Translations under genes and position numbers: made by a program | Notes under the pieces: generated by a model | The model's database searches: none | Told to the model about the DNA's origin: nothing | Seen by the model: the letters and a program-made list of their open reading frames with translations, nothing else | Origin: Streptomyces sp. CB02009 | GTDB lineage: Bacteria; Actinomycetota; Actinomycetes; Streptomycetales; Streptomycetaceae | Length of the DNA: 64,000 nucleotides | Assembly (NCBI RefSeq): GCF_001905825.1 | Contig: NZ_LIVV01000005.1 | Coordinates: 140,594 to 204,593, forward strand | Reading direction: 5' to 3' | Shown here: positions 27,790 through 36,049 of the stretch, one piece after another | How positions within the stretch are numbered: the first letter of the stretch is position 1 | Layout: every line of letters begins with the position of its first letter

Positions 27790-28826
27790 TCGGCCGCCTC
27801 CTTCACGCGCCTGCCGCCGCGGCCGCCCGGCCGGGAGTCCCCGTCCGACCCGCCGGTCTCCTCCGCCTCCCGCTCGGCCACATGGCCGGTGAGGGAGAGG
27901 AAGACGTCGTCGAGGGTGGGGCGGCGCAGCCCGATGTCGTCGATCTCCACGCCCACCGCGTCCAGGTCGCGGATGACCTCGGCGAGCAGCTTCGCGCCGC
28001 CGGCCACGGGGACCGTCAGCTTCCGGGTGTGCTCCTCGACCGACACCTCGCCGTGGCCGATGCCCGCGATGCCGTAGCGCGCGAGGACCCCCCGGGCGTC
28101 CGCGATCATCCCCGGCGCGTGCACGACGACCTCGACGCGCTCGCCGCCTGTCTGCGCCTTGAGCTGGTCGGAGGTGCCGCGCGCGATGACCTTGCCCCGG
28201 TCGACCACGCAGATGTCGTGGGCGAGGTGGTCGGCCTCCTCCAGGTACTGCGTGGTGAGCAGCAGGGTCGTACCGCCCGCGACGAGTTCCTTGATGACCT
28301 CCCACAGGCCCTGCCGGTTGCGGGGGTCGAGCCCGGTGGTCGGCTCGTCCATGAACATGACCGGCGGGGACACGACGAGGGCGGCCGCGAGGTCGAGGCG
28401 GCGGCGCATGCCCCCGGAGTACGTCTTCGCGGTGCGGTCGGCGGCGTCGGCGAGGTTGAAGCGCTCCAGCAGCTCGCCGGCCCGCACCTTCGCGTCCTTC
28501 GCCCTCATCTGGTAGAGCTGCCCGACCATCTGCAGGTTCTCGCGGCCGGTGAGGTACTCGTCGACGGCCGCGAACTGGCCGGAGAGCCCGATCCTGCGGC
28601 GCACCTCGTCGGGGTCCTTGAGGACGTCGATCCCGGCGACGACGGCCCGGCCGCTGTCGGGCCGGAGAAGCGTGGTCAGCACGCGCACGGCGGTCGTCTT
28701 CCCCGCGCCGTTCGGGCCGAGCAGGCCGAGGACGGTTCCCTCGGGGACGTCGAGGTCCACGCCGTCCAGAGCTCGTACGTCACCGAAGGTCTTCACCAGA
28801 CCCTCGGCGTAGATCGCGCCTGGCAT
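27786..28826 (-). CDS. DrrA-type ABC transporter ATP-binding protein
   Basis: 346 residues from ATG 28826 (GGGAGTACCCAC upstream); longer in-frame starts lack a ribosome site. Walker A GPNGAGKTTAV, Q-loop GLSGQFAAVDEYLTG, signature YSGGMRRRLDLA, Walker B MFMDEPTTGLDP and H-loop TTQYLEEAD are all present. The C-terminal 110 residues are the DrrA extension (VEVVVHAPG...RRPTLDDVFLSLTG). It energises the partner permease. No drug cluster is adjacent, so the substrate is open. Confidence 0.92.
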   Translation of the reverse strand: MPGAIYAEGLVKTFGDVRALDGVDLDVPEGTVLGLLGPNGAGKTTAVRVLTTLLRPDSGRAVVAGIDVLKDPDEVRRRIGLSGQFAAVDEYLTGRENLQMVGQLYQMRAKDAKVRAGELLERFNLADAADRTAKTYSGGMRRRLDLAAALVVSPPVMFMDEPTTGLDPRNRQGLWEVIKELVAGGTTLLLTTQYLEEADHLAHDICVVDRGKVIARGTSDQLKAQTGGERVEVVVHAPGMIADARGVLARYGIAGIGHGEVSVEEHTRKLTVPVAGGAKLLAEVIRDLDAVGVEIDDIGLRRPTLDDVFLSLTGHVAEREAEETGGSDGDSRPGGRGGRRVKEAAE

Positions 28827-28960
28827 GTGGGTACTCCCAGGGAGATACGGACGTTGAAATCGGGCGTTTCCCACCGATCCTAGGTTCGTCCGACCCGCCC
28901 CGCCCAGTGAATCTGTGATCCGGGACACACGATCATGTCGCCGGGCGCGCGCGGCGCCGG

Positions 28961-29032
28961 ACTCAGCCCGGCACTCGGCCCGGCACTCGGCCCGGCACTC
29001 GGCCCGGCACTCGGCCCGGCACTCAGCCCAGC
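28961..29032 (-). repeat. 12-bp minisatellite at the ilvA 3' end, six copies
   Basis: Six head-to-tail units of ACTCGGCCCGGC (plus strand), the outer two reading ACTCAGCCCGGC and ACTCAGCCCAGC. The last unit includes the ilvA stop codon and its final codon, so the array looks like slippage of the gene's own terminus. Confidence 0.88.
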
Positions 29033-30252
29033 ACCGTGTATCCCGCGTCCCGCAGGGCGTCCGCCACCTCGACGCAGTGCTCGGGGCCCTTCGTCTCCAG
29101 GTGCAGCTCGACCTCCACCTCGGTCAGGCCCAGCCGCGGATCGGTGCGCACATGTCCGACGTCCAGGACGTTCGCGTCGGCGACGGTGAGCACCGCGAGG
29201 AGGGTCGCCAGGACCCCCGGCCGGTCCGTGACCCGCAGCCGCAGGCTCAGGTAGCGGCCCCCCGCGGACATGCCGTGCCGCAGGATCCGCTGGAGCAGCA
29301 ACGGGTCGACGTTCCCGCCGGACAGCACCGCCACCACCGGCCCCTCGAAGGACGTCGGGTCGCTCAGCAGAGCCGCCACCGGACTCGCACCGGCCGGCTC
29401 GACGACCAGCTTCGCCCGCTCCAGGCAGAGCAGCAGCGCCGACGAGAGCGCGTCCTCGGAGACCGTGCGGACCTCGTCGACGTACTCCTGGACCAGCGCG
29501 AACGGCACGTCCCCCGGCCGCCCCACCTTGATCCCGTCCGCCATCGTCACCGGCGACTCGACCACCACCGGATGCCCGGCCGCCAGCGAGGGCGGGTAGG
29601 CGGCGGCACCCTCCGCCTGCACGCCGATCACCCGCACGTCCGGACGCACCGACTTCACCGCGAGCCCGATGCCCGCGGCGAGACCGCCGCCGCCGACACC
29701 CACCAGGATCGTCCGGACCTCCGGGCACTGCTCCAGGATCTCCAGCCCCACCGTGCCCTGCCCGACGATGATGTCGGGGTGGTCGAAGGGATGGATGAAG
29801 ACGGCCCCCGTCTCCCGCGCGTACCGCTCCGCCGCCGCCAGCGTCTCGTCCACCACATGACCGTGCAGCCGGACGTCCGCACCGTACTCCCGGGTCGCCG
29901 CGACCTTCGGCAGCGGCGCCCCGACCGGCATGAAGACGGTCGCGCGCACACCCAGCAGACTCGAGGCGAGCGCCACACCCTGCGCGTGGTTGCCCGCCGA
30001 CGCGGCGACGACCCCCGCCGCCCGCTCCTCGGGCCGCAGGCCCGCGATCCGCACGTACGCCCCGCGCAGCTTGAACGAACCGGTCCGCTGCAGGTTCTCG
30101 CACTTGAGATGGACAGGCGCCCCCACCAGCGACGACAGATGGCGGCTGCCCTCCATCGCGGTCGTCCGGGCCACCCCGGACAGCATCTTCTGCGCCCCCC
30201 GCACGTCGTCGAGCATCAGCCGGTGCAAGGGGTCTGGCGTACGGAAGCTCAT
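29023..30252 (-). CDS. ilvA: Biosynthetic-type threonine ammonia-lyase
   Basis: 409 residues. PLP Lys61 lies in TGSFKLRGAY; VVAASAGNHAQG and the Gly-rich loop VGVGGGGLAAG hold the cofactor phosphate. C-terminal ACT-type domain (about 330-409: LRLRVTDRPGVLATLLAVL) is typical of the ACT-containing form. It deaminates threonine to 2-oxobutyrate, the first step to isoleucine. It also yields propionyl-CoA precursors, which suits a genome region with acyl-CoA carboxylase genes. No ribosome site precedes the ATG but a TAGACT-like -10 is close, so the mRNA may be leaderless. Confidence 0.94.
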   Translation of the reverse strand: MSFRTPDPLHRLMLDDVRGAQKMLSGVARTTAMEGSRHLSSLVGAPVHLKCENLQRTGSFKLRGAYVRIAGLRPEERAAGVVAASAGNHAQGVALASSLLGVRATVFMPVGAPLPKVAATREYGADVRLHGHVVDETLAAAERYARETGAVFIHPFDHPDIIVGQGTVGLEILEQCPEVRTILVGVGGGGLAAGIGLAVKSVRPDVRVIGVQAEGAAAYPPSLAAGHPVVVESPVTMADGIKVGRPGDVPFALVQEYVDEVRTVSEDALSSALLLCLERAKLVVEPAGASPVAALLSDPTSFEGPVVAVLSGGNVDPLLLQRILRHGMSAGGRYLSLRLRVTDRPGVLATLLAVLTVADANVLDVGHVRTDPRLGLTEVEVELHLETKGPEHCVEVADALRDAGYTVLG

Positions 30253-30401
30253 GACAGCAAGTCTCGCAGCTCACGGCCCTGGTGGCCGCCCGGCGACCGG
30301 GTCCCCCAGCGGGTTTGCGCAGCCCCGGTACGGACCTCCCCGGGGCCGCGTACTCTGTCCCCCACCAACCGACCACCCCCGCACGAGAGAGACCCACAGC
30401 C

Positions 30402-31010
30402 ATGCCCACATCTCAGGACATGACGACTGAGTTCGACCCCGGTCTCCTCGATGCCCTCCAGCACCAGGTGGCCGTCTTCGCCCGCCGGGCCGAGCAGACC
30501 CGCCTCGGCGGCACCGGCCAGCTCCGCAACTCGATGGACCGGGCCGCGTACCTGCTCCTCAACCGTCTTGACCAGGAAGGCCCGATGGGCGTCAAGGCCC
30601 TGGCCGCGGGCATGGGGATCGACTCCTCGACCGTCACCCGCCAGGTCGCCCCGCTCGTCGACACCGGCCTGGTCAAGCGCACCTCGCACCCCGAGGACGG
30701 GCGCGCGGTCGTGCTCCAGCTGTCGCCCCGCGGACTCGCCCGCCTGGAGGAGGTCCGCTCCTCGCGCCGCCAGCTGATGGTGGAGGTCACGGAAGGCTGG
30801 ACACCGGACGAGCGGGAGTCCTTCTGCACCCTGCTCACCCGCTTCAACACCGCCCTGTCCGCACGGCAGTCGGCGCACACGGGCGTACCCTCGACGGAAT
30901 CCGCCGCCACGGCGCCGCCCGCCACGGCGGACCCGGCTGACCCGGCGGGAACCGCGCTCGTCGCCGACGACCGGGCCGACGGGACGAGTGAGTCCGCGCA
31001 GACCTCTTGA
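30402..31010 (+). CDS. MarR-family transcriptional regulator
   Basis: 202 residues from ATG 30402 (an ATG 18 bases further in is possible). Winged-helix domain about 35-140: LRNSMDRAAYLLLNRLDQEG, GVKALAAGMGIDSSTVTRQV recognition helix, and the wing KRTSHPEDGRAVVLQLS. The acidic, Thr/Ala-rich C-terminal 45 residues are an unusual extension for this family. It is divergent from ilvA and overlaps the following sigma-like gene, so it probably regulates its own operon. Confidence 0.88.
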   Translation: MPTSQDMTTEFDPGLLDALQHQVAVFARRAEQTRLGGTGQLRNSMDRAAYLLLNRLDQEGPMGVKALAAGMGIDSSTVTRQVAPLVDTGLVKRTSHPEDGRAVVLQLSPRGLARLEEVRSSRRQLMVEVTEGWTPDERESFCTLLTRFNTALSARQSAHTGVPSTESAATAPPATADPADPAGTALVADDRADGTSESAQTS

Positions 31011-31524
31011 CCCCGCCCCCGCGCTGTCCTCAGATGAGGACGTGGGACAGCAGCGGAACGGACCCCGTACCGAACGCGCCTACCGCACCCGGGAGTTCGA
31101 CGCGTTCGTGGCCGGGGCGGCAGGCCGGCTGCTGCACACCGCGACCCTGCTCACCGCCGAGACCCGGACCCGCAACCCGTACGCCCAGGCCCTGCTGACC
31201 GCCGCCCTGGCCCACACCTACGCGGTGTGGGAACGGCTGCGGGACGAGGACCCGTACGACCTCACCCGGCGCGCGCTCGCCGCCCGCTTCGCCCGCACCG
31301 CCTGGCGGCACCACGGCGGCCGGGGCGGCGTGCTCTCCGCCCTCCACCCGCAGGAACGGCTCGTCGTCGTCCTCCGGCTGTACGAGGGGGTCGCCGAGGA
31401 ACAGGTCGCGGCCCTGCTCGGCCTGTCCGAGGCCCGCGTCAGGGCCGTCCACGCCCGGGCGGTGGCCACCCTGAGAACCGCCGGCCGCGCCGCCGGGCAG
31501 CCCGCCGGGAGAACCGCCGCATGA
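30988..31524 (+). CDS. Sigma factor-like helix-turn-helix protein
   Basis: 178 residues from GTG 30988, inside the last codons of the MarR gene; GTG 31042 is an alternative start. The C-terminal part resembles sigma region 4: LHPQERLVVVLRLYEGVAEEQVAALLGLSEARVRAVHARAVATLR. A clear region 2 (-10 recognition) is not visible, so it may be a degenerate ECF factor or a region-4-only regulator. It is followed with a four-base overlap by a small membrane protein that could serve as its partner or anti-sigma factor. Confidence 0.72.
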   Translation: MSPRRPLDPAPALSSDEDVGQQRNGPRTERAYRTREFDAFVAGAAGRLLHTATLLTAETRTRNPYAQALLTAALAHTYAVWERLRDEDPYDLTRRALAARFARTAWRHHGGRGGVLSALHPQERLVVVLRLYEGVAEEQVAALLGLSEARVRAVHARAVATLRTAGRAAGQPAGRTAA

Positions 31525-31772
31525 GCCGGTACGAGGACAAGGAGGCGGCGGTCCGGCGCCTCCTCGACACCCCGCACCCGCCGGTCCCCGGCAGCCTCGC
31601 AGGAGAGGCCGCGGAACGCGGCGCCCGCCTGCTCCGAAGGAACCGCGCGGCACGACGGCTGGCCTGGACCCTGTTCGCGCTCGCCGTGCTCGCCTTCGTC
31701 CTCTGGGCGTCGGCGGCACAGCCCTGGGAGCCCCCGGCGCTGGAGACCACTCCGCCGTTCGACGGCGTGTGA
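31521..31772 (+). CDS. Small membrane protein, possible anti-sigma partner
   Basis: 83 residues, ATGA overlap with the sigma-like gene. A charged N-terminal helix (MSRYEDKEAAVRRLLDTPHP...RGARLLRRNRAARR) precedes one membrane helix (LAWTLFALAVLAFVLWASA, about 47-65) and a short outer tail. The layout of cytosolic domain plus single helix fits a small anti-sigma or membrane tether, but no zinc-binding HxxxCxxC motif is present, so this is inference. Confidence 0.72.
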   Translation: MSRYEDKEAAVRRLLDTPHPPVPGSLAGEAAERGARLLRRNRAARRLAWTLFALAVLAFVLWASAAQPWEPPALETTPPFDGV

Positions 31773-31827
31773 GGACGGTCCTAGCCTGGAAGGAGGGGCC
31801 TGCCCGCAGGCCCGTCAGGAGGTCGTC

Positions 31828-32019
31828 ATGGCCAGGAAAGCCACCGACTGCCGGGACACCCCGAGCGTCTCCGGCTGCTCCCTCTACATGTCGGGCGAGG
31901 AGGAGGAACTCGAACGGGCCGCCGTCCAGCACGTGGTCTCCGTCCACGAGCACACGGACAGCCCCGAACTCCGCGCGGAGATCCGGGCCTCCATGAAGGA
32001 GCCACTGCCCGGCACCTGA
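31828..32019 (+). CDS. DUF1059 small protein
   Basis: 63 residues with an excellent AGGAGGTCGTC before ATG. The pattern MARKATDCRDTP...GCSLYMSGEEEELERAAVQHVV...HTDSPELRAEIR matches the DUF1059 family (paired Cys, His and acidic residues, possibly a metal or redox site). Function unknown. It is monocistronic before a bidirectional hairpin. Confidence 0.88.
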   Translation: MARKATDCRDTPSVSGCSLYMSGEEEELERAAVQHVVSVHEHTDSPELRAEIRASMKEPLPGT

Positions 32020-32040
32020 GACGAGCCGTACCCGCACGAC

Positions 32041-32086
32041 GGGCCGGGCGGGCGCTCCGCGACACCGCGGAACGCCCGCCCGGCCC
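32041..32086. terminator. Bidirectional hairpin between DUF1059 and metB
   Basis: GGGCCGGGCGGGCG pairs with CGCCCGCCCGGCCC; inner CTCCGCG/CGCGGAA continues the stem with one mismatch. Confidence 0.85.
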
Positions 32087-32097
32087 CGTACCGGCGA

Positions 32098-33252
32098 CTA
32101 GCCCAGCGCCTGCCGCAGGTCCGCCAGCAGGTCGTCGACGTTCTCGATGCCCACCGAGAGACGGACGAGGTCGGCCGGAACCTCCAGGGCGGAACCCGCG
32201 ACGCTCGCGTGGGTCATCCGGCCCGGGTGCTCGATGAGGGACTCGACACCGCCGAGGGACTCACCGAGGGTGAAGAGCTGCGCACGGTTGCAGACCTCGA
32301 CGGCCGCCTCCTCGCCGCCCTCCACGCGGAACGAGATCATGCCGCCGAAGGAACGCATCTGCTTGGCGGCGACCTCGTGCCCCGGGTGCTCCGGGAGACC
32401 CGGGTAGAGGACCTGCGTGACCTTCGGGTGCTGGACCAGCATCTCGACGATCTTCTCGGCGTTCTCGCTGTGCCGGTCCATGCGGACCGCGAGGGTCTTG
32501 ATGCCGCGCAGCACGATCCACGAGTCGAACGGGCCGGCGACCGCGCCCATCGCGTTCTGGTGGTACGCCAGCTCCTCGCCGAGCGCCTCGTCGGCCGTCA
32601 CCAGCGCGCCGCCGACGACGTCGGAGTGGCCGCCCATGTACTTGGTGAGGGAGTGCACGACGACGTCCGCGCCCAGCGCCAGCGGCTGCTGGAGGTACGG
32701 CGAGGCGAAGGTGTTGTCCACGACGAGCTTCACGCCGGCCTGGCGGGCGACGCCCGCGATCGCCTCGATGTCGGTGATGCCGAGCAGCGGATTCGACGGG
32801 GTCTCGACCCAGATCAGCTTCGTGCGGTCGTTGACGGCGCCGCGCACCGCCTCGACGTCGGAGGTGTTCGCGACGGAGAAGTCGACGCCCCAGCGCTGCA
32901 CGACCTTGGCGAACAGCCGGAACGTGCCGCCGTAGGCGTCGTTCGGGATGACCACGTGGTCACCGGGCGCGAGGAGCGCGCGCAGCAGGCAGTCCTCGGC
33001 GGCCAGGCCCGAGGCGAAGGCGAGACCGCGCCGGCCGCCCTCCAGGGCCGCCAGGTTCTCCTCAAGGGCCGTACGGGTGGGGTTGGCGCTGCGGCTGTAC
33101 TCGTAACCGCCGCGCAGCCCGCCCACGCCGTCCTGCTTGTAGGTGGACACCTGGTAGATGGGCGGGACGACCGCGCCGGTCAGCGGGTCGGCGGTGTTGC
33201 CCGCGTGGATCGCGCGGGTCTCGAAGCTCTGGTGAGAGTGCTGGTCGCTCAT
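32098..33252 (-). CDS. metB: Cystathionine gamma-synthase/lyase family PLP enzyme
   Basis: 384 residues of the Cys/Met metabolism PLP family. K204 in HSLTKYMGGHSD binds PLP; YEYSRSANPTR and SGLAAEDCLL form the cofactor and substrate site. It condenses O-acyl-homoserine with Cys or cleaves cystathionine; gamma-synthase and gamma-lyase are hard to separate by sequence, and Streptomyces use this enzyme mainly for transsulphuration. Neighbouring msrA is also in sulphur metabolism. No ribosome site is seen; a TACGCT -10 lies eight bases before the ATG, suggesting leaderless mRNA. Confidence 0.93.
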   Translation of the reverse strand: MSDQHSHQSFETRAIHAGNTADPLTGAVVPPIYQVSTYKQDGVGGLRGGYEYSRSANPTRTALEENLAALEGGRRGLAFASGLAAEDCLLRALLAPGDHVVIPNDAYGGTFRLFAKVVQRWGVDFSVANTSDVEAVRGAVNDRTKLIWVETPSNPLLGITDIEAIAGVARQAGVKLVVDNTFASPYLQQPLALGADVVVHSLTKYMGGHSDVVGGALVTADEALGEELAYHQNAMGAVAGPFDSWIVLRGIKTLAVRMDRHSENAEKIVEMLVQHPKVTQVLYPGLPEHPGHEVAAKQMRSFGGMISFRVEGGEEAAVEVCNRAQLFTLGESLGGVESLIEHPGRMTHASVAGSALEVPADLVRLSVGIENVDDLLADLRQALG

Positions 33253-33325
33253 GTGTCAGGAGCGTAGTCCCGAGCGGCCCCCGGCGCCGCGATCGTCTCA
33301 CCACGCGTCCTGGACAATGGACACC

Positions 33326-34432
33326 ATGGAGATTCTCTGGTTCCTGATCGCGCTGGGCCTGCTGTTCGGCGTCCTCGGCCCCTACCTGCTGCGCCGCCGC
33401 GGTGGCGGCATCCGGCAGGTCGCTCCGGGCGCACCCGACGCGGCGGACCCGGAGGCGTACGGATTCGTGCGCCAGGAGGACCAGGACGTACGGCTCCCGG
33501 GCGCGGACGACGAGCTCCTGCACGTCCTCGACGTCGTCCAGGCCACCCAGGACTGGCGGGCCGCGTCGCGGCTCCTCGCCGCCACCGACAAGGAGGGCGA
33601 GGTGCGCTGGCAGCGCGTCCAGGCCTTCGCGGGCGCCGCGTCCCTGGAACTCCAGGAGCGGCCCGGCGTCGGCGGCGCCTGGCTGCGGACGTGGCGGGCG
33701 GAGGCCCCGAAGGACGCGGGCGGCGCGGCCGTGCACGGCGAGTTCCTGGTGCAGCAGGCCTGGCGTTCCTCGGCGGCCGGGACCGAGGACTTCCGGATCA
33801 TCCTGGAGGAGGCGCGGAAGGTCACCGAGGAGGCCGCGCTGCTCGCCCCGGGCGACCCCGTCCCCTCCATCACGCAGCTGGCCGTGGCCCGCGGCCTCGG
33901 CTACAGCCACGAGCAGTTCGACCAGGTGTGGGCGCGGGTCATCGACCGGGCGCCGCAGCACATGGGCGCGCACCTCGCGGCCCTGCACTACTGGTGCGAG
34001 AAGTGGCACGGCTCCCGCGAGGAGGCCGACCACTTCGCGACGACGGCCGCGGCGCGCGCCCCGCGGGGTTCGCTGCTCGCGGCGCTCCCGCTGTTCGCGG
34101 TGTACGAGCACGTGCCGGACGTGGTGCTCGTCCAGGACTTCTTCCGTACGGCCGTGGTGTCGAAGGCGATGGACGGCGCGCTGTACGCGGTGCACTCGGC
34201 CCGGTCCGACGACCCGATGCTGGCGCACGTGCGCCATCTGCTCGTCTGGTTCCTGGTGCGCGGCGAACGCTGGGCGGAGGCCATGCACCAGCTGGTGAAG
34301 GTCGACGGGCACGTGGGCGCGGTGCCGTGGACGCTGAGCGGCGACCCGGCGGCGGAGTTCACGGTCTTCCGGAACCTGGCGGTGGCGGGGTACGAGGCGA
34401 ACGGCGGCAACCCGGCGACGCTGCCGCACTGA
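33326..34432 (+). CDS. Membrane-anchored hypothetical protein (TPR-like)
   Basis: 368 residues from ATG 33326 (ATG 33317 also possible). N-terminal helix MEILWFLIALGLLFGVLGPYLL, then a soluble alpha-helical region with repeated helical pairs (QDWRAASRLLAA, VRWQRVQAFAGAA, AAGTEDFRIILEEARK, ADHFATTAAARAP) suggestive of TPR-like folding. Two conserved Trp-rich stretches (LHYWCEKWHGSRE, VRHLLVWFLVRGERWAEAM) are notable. No catalytic motif is seen. It is a conserved gene neighbour of msrA and metB in Streptomyces, function unknown. Confidence 0.8.
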   Translation: MEILWFLIALGLLFGVLGPYLLRRRGGGIRQVAPGAPDAADPEAYGFVRQEDQDVRLPGADDELLHVLDVVQATQDWRAASRLLAATDKEGEVRWQRVQAFAGAASLELQERPGVGGAWLRTWRAEAPKDAGGAAVHGEFLVQQAWRSSAAGTEDFRIILEEARKVTEEAALLAPGDPVPSITQLAVARGLGYSHEQFDQVWARVIDRAPQHMGAHLAALHYWCEKWHGSREEADHFATTAAARAPRGSLLAALPLFAVYEHVPDVVLVQDFFRTAVVSKAMDGALYAVHSARSDDPMLAHVRHLLVWFLVRGERWAEAMHQLVKVDGHVGAVPWTLSGDPAAEFTVFRNLAVAGYEANGGNPATLPH

Positions 34433-34433
34433 C

Positions 34434-34526
34434 GGCGCGGAGGGCGGGCGCCCCTCCGAGGGACCCCTTCGGGGCCCCCTTCCCGGAGCCCCTCCGAGGA
34501 GCGCCTCGGGGAATCCCTCCGCGCCC
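34434..34526. terminator. Extended GC-rich stem-loop upstream of msrA
   Basis: GGCGCGGAGGG and CCCTCCGCGCC close a 93-base structure that contains further inner stems (CCCCTTCGGGG, CCCCTCCGAGG). Termination of the upstream gene is likely; the compound shape is unusual. Confidence 0.65.
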
Positions 34527-34569
34527 GCCGGCGTTGTGACCACTGCCGACCGTCGAGGAGAGATGCAGC

Positions 34570-35235
34570 ATGTTCCTGTCCCGCACCCCCGTCCTCCCCA
34601 CCCCCGAGCAGGCCCTGCGCGGCCGTCCCGAGCCGGAGTTCGCCGTTCCCGAGCGCCACACGGTCCTCGGCAACGCGCTCCTCGGCCCGTACCCGGAGGG
34701 CCTGGAGGTCGCCGACTTCGCCCTCGGCTGCTTCTGGGGCGCCGAGCGCAAGTTCTGGCAGACCGAGGGCGTCTGGACCACCCTCGTCGGCTACCAGGGC
34801 GGCTACACGCCGAACCCGGCCTACGAGGAGGTCTGCTCGGGCCTGACCGGTCACACCGAGGTCGTCCGGGTCGTCTTCGACCCGGCGAAGGTCTCGTACG
34901 AGTCCCTCCTGAAGCTCTTCTGGGAGTCCCACGACCCGACCCAGGGCTTCCGCCAGGGCAACGACGTGGGCACCCAGTACCGCTCGGCCGTCTACACCCA
35001 CTCCCCCGCCCAGGCGGCGACCGCCGACGCCTCCCGCGAGGCCTACCAGCAGGTCCTGACGGGCTCCGGCTACGGCACGATCAGCACGGAGATCCTCCCG
35101 GCGGAGGGCCGCGCCTTCTACCCGGCGGAGGGATACCACCAGCAGTACCTGGACAAGAACCCCGGGGGCTACTGCGGCATCGGCGGCACGGGCGTCTCGT
35201 GCCCGATCGGTGTCGCGAAGGCACCCGGGGAGTGA
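34570..35235 (+). CDS. msrA: Peptide-methionine (S)-S-oxide reductase
   Basis: 221 residues, GAGGAGAG ribosome site. Catalytic Cys54 is in ALGCFWGAERKFW, followed by VGYQGGYTPNPAYEEVCSG and LFWESHDPTQGFRQGNDVGTQYRS; resolving Cys residues lie in GYCGIGGTGVSCP at the end. It reduces methionine sulphoxide in oxidised proteins using thioredoxin. The N-terminal 45 residues are longer than in E. coli but normal for actinobacteria. Confidence 0.96.
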   Translation: MFLSRTPVLPTPEQALRGRPEPEFAVPERHTVLGNALLGPYPEGLEVADFALGCFWGAERKFWQTEGVWTTLVGYQGGYTPNPAYEEVCSGLTGHTEVVRVVFDPAKVSYESLLKLFWESHDPTQGFRQGNDVGTQYRSAVYTHSPAQAATADASREAYQQVLTGSGYGTISTEILPAEGRAFYPAEGYHQQYLDKNPGGYCGIGGTGVSCPIGVAKAPGE

Positions 35236-35837
35236 GCAGCGCCCCGCTCGCCGACCCGGCCCACGAGCGGCTGACCCGGCTCTGGCAGGCCCACCGGCCT
35301 GCCGGGCCGGTGCTGCCGTGGGAGCTGAAGACGGCCTACGCGAGCCGCTGGGTGCGGTTCCACAGCCTGCCGGGGTCGAAGCGCTACGCGGAGGACGAGA
35401 CCGAGTACGCGATCCTCCTCGACCGGTACAACACGGTCCTCGACGAGCTGTTCGCGGGCGGCGAGGTGTACGTGGTGACGATCGACTGGGCCGACCCGTC
35501 CGAGCCCACGCACTGGTCGGCCCACCGCGCCGCCCTCCACCCGGAGGGCACGCTGTGGACCACCCTGGACGAGACCGACCATCCGGATCCGGACGATCAC
35601 ATCCGCTGGTTCTACTACGCCGACCGCCGACCGTGGCGACGTGGATGCGTCGATCCGCTGTTCCGCGCCGCCGCGGACGAAGCGCTTCCCGGCGTCTTCG
35701 TGACGGACACGGGCCTCACCCGTATCCACGCTCCGTACGACGGGGGCGCGGACGTCGTCCTCGCCACCCCCGAGGAGCGGGACCGGCTGCGCGACCGGCA
35801 CACCGCGTGGCTGTCCGCGCACCCTTCGGGCTACTGA
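35232..35837 (+). CDS. Hypothetical protein coupled to msrA (DUF3885-like)
   Basis: 201 residues from GTG 35232, which overlaps the msrA stop, so both are translated together. Conserved-looking segments: WELKTAYASRWVRFHSLPGSKRY, DRYNTVLDELFAGGEVYVVTIDW and DHIRWFYYADRRPW. The pattern resembles DUF3885 proteins (similarity recalled, not computed). It is soluble, without a signal peptide. Function unknown; the coupling to msrA hints at oxidative damage repair or simply hitch-hiking. Confidence 0.75.
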   Translation: MSSAPLADPAHERLTRLWQAHRPAGPVLPWELKTAYASRWVRFHSLPGSKRYAEDETEYAILLDRYNTVLDELFAGGEVYVVTIDWADPSEPTHWSAHRAALHPEGTLWTTLDETDHPDPDDHIRWFYYADRRPWRRGCVDPLFRAAADEALPGVFVTDTGLTRIHAPYDGGADVVLATPEERDRLRDRHTAWLSAHPSGY

Positions 35838-35862
35838 TCAGTGCCCTCCTGGACGACGCCGT

Positions 35863-35900
35863 AAAAGCAGCGGCGGCACCGCACCCCCGGTAGCTACACT
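35863..35900 (+). promoter_or_regulatory. Putative Wbl-type promoter for ABC-F leader
   Basis: TACACT (35895-35900) lies seven bases before the leader ATG, so transcription should begin at or next to that ATG. An A-run GTAAAAGC at 35861-35868 sits a few bases upstream of where the -35 would be. AT-rich elements at this location are known for WblC/WhiB7-controlled resistance genes. The -35 itself is weak, as expected for an activator-dependent promoter. Confidence 0.5.
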
Positions 35901-35907
35901 CGCCGGC

Positions 35908-35934
35908 ATGGGTGCGTTCTACTTCTTTCTCTGA
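35908..35934 (+). CDS. Eight-codon leader peptide upstream of ABC-F (MGAFYFFL)
   Basis: ATG GGT GCG TTC TAC TTC TTT CTC TGA encodes MGAFYFFL with a run of aromatic residues. It has no ribosome site and its ATG would be the first transcribed codon. About 115 GC-rich bases with stem-forming segments separate it from the ABC-F start. In ribosome-protection genes such short leaders act as stalling sensors: drug-bound ribosomes pause on the peptide and refold the mRNA to expose the resistance gene. Too short for gene callers; inferred, but the arrangement is characteristic. Confidence 0.7.
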   Translation: MGAFYFFL

Positions 35935-36049
35935 TTCCGGCCGAGGACACGGTCCGACCCGCTGATCCGCCGCCCCCGGGGCGCGGCAGTGGTGGTCCCG
36001 TTGTCCCCTCTCCGGCCCGAACGCCCCCCAGCACCCAGGGAAAGATCCC

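Noticed and set aside
28961..29032. CRISPR-like array
   Set aside because: Units of 12 bp are contiguous without spacers; it is a minisatellite.
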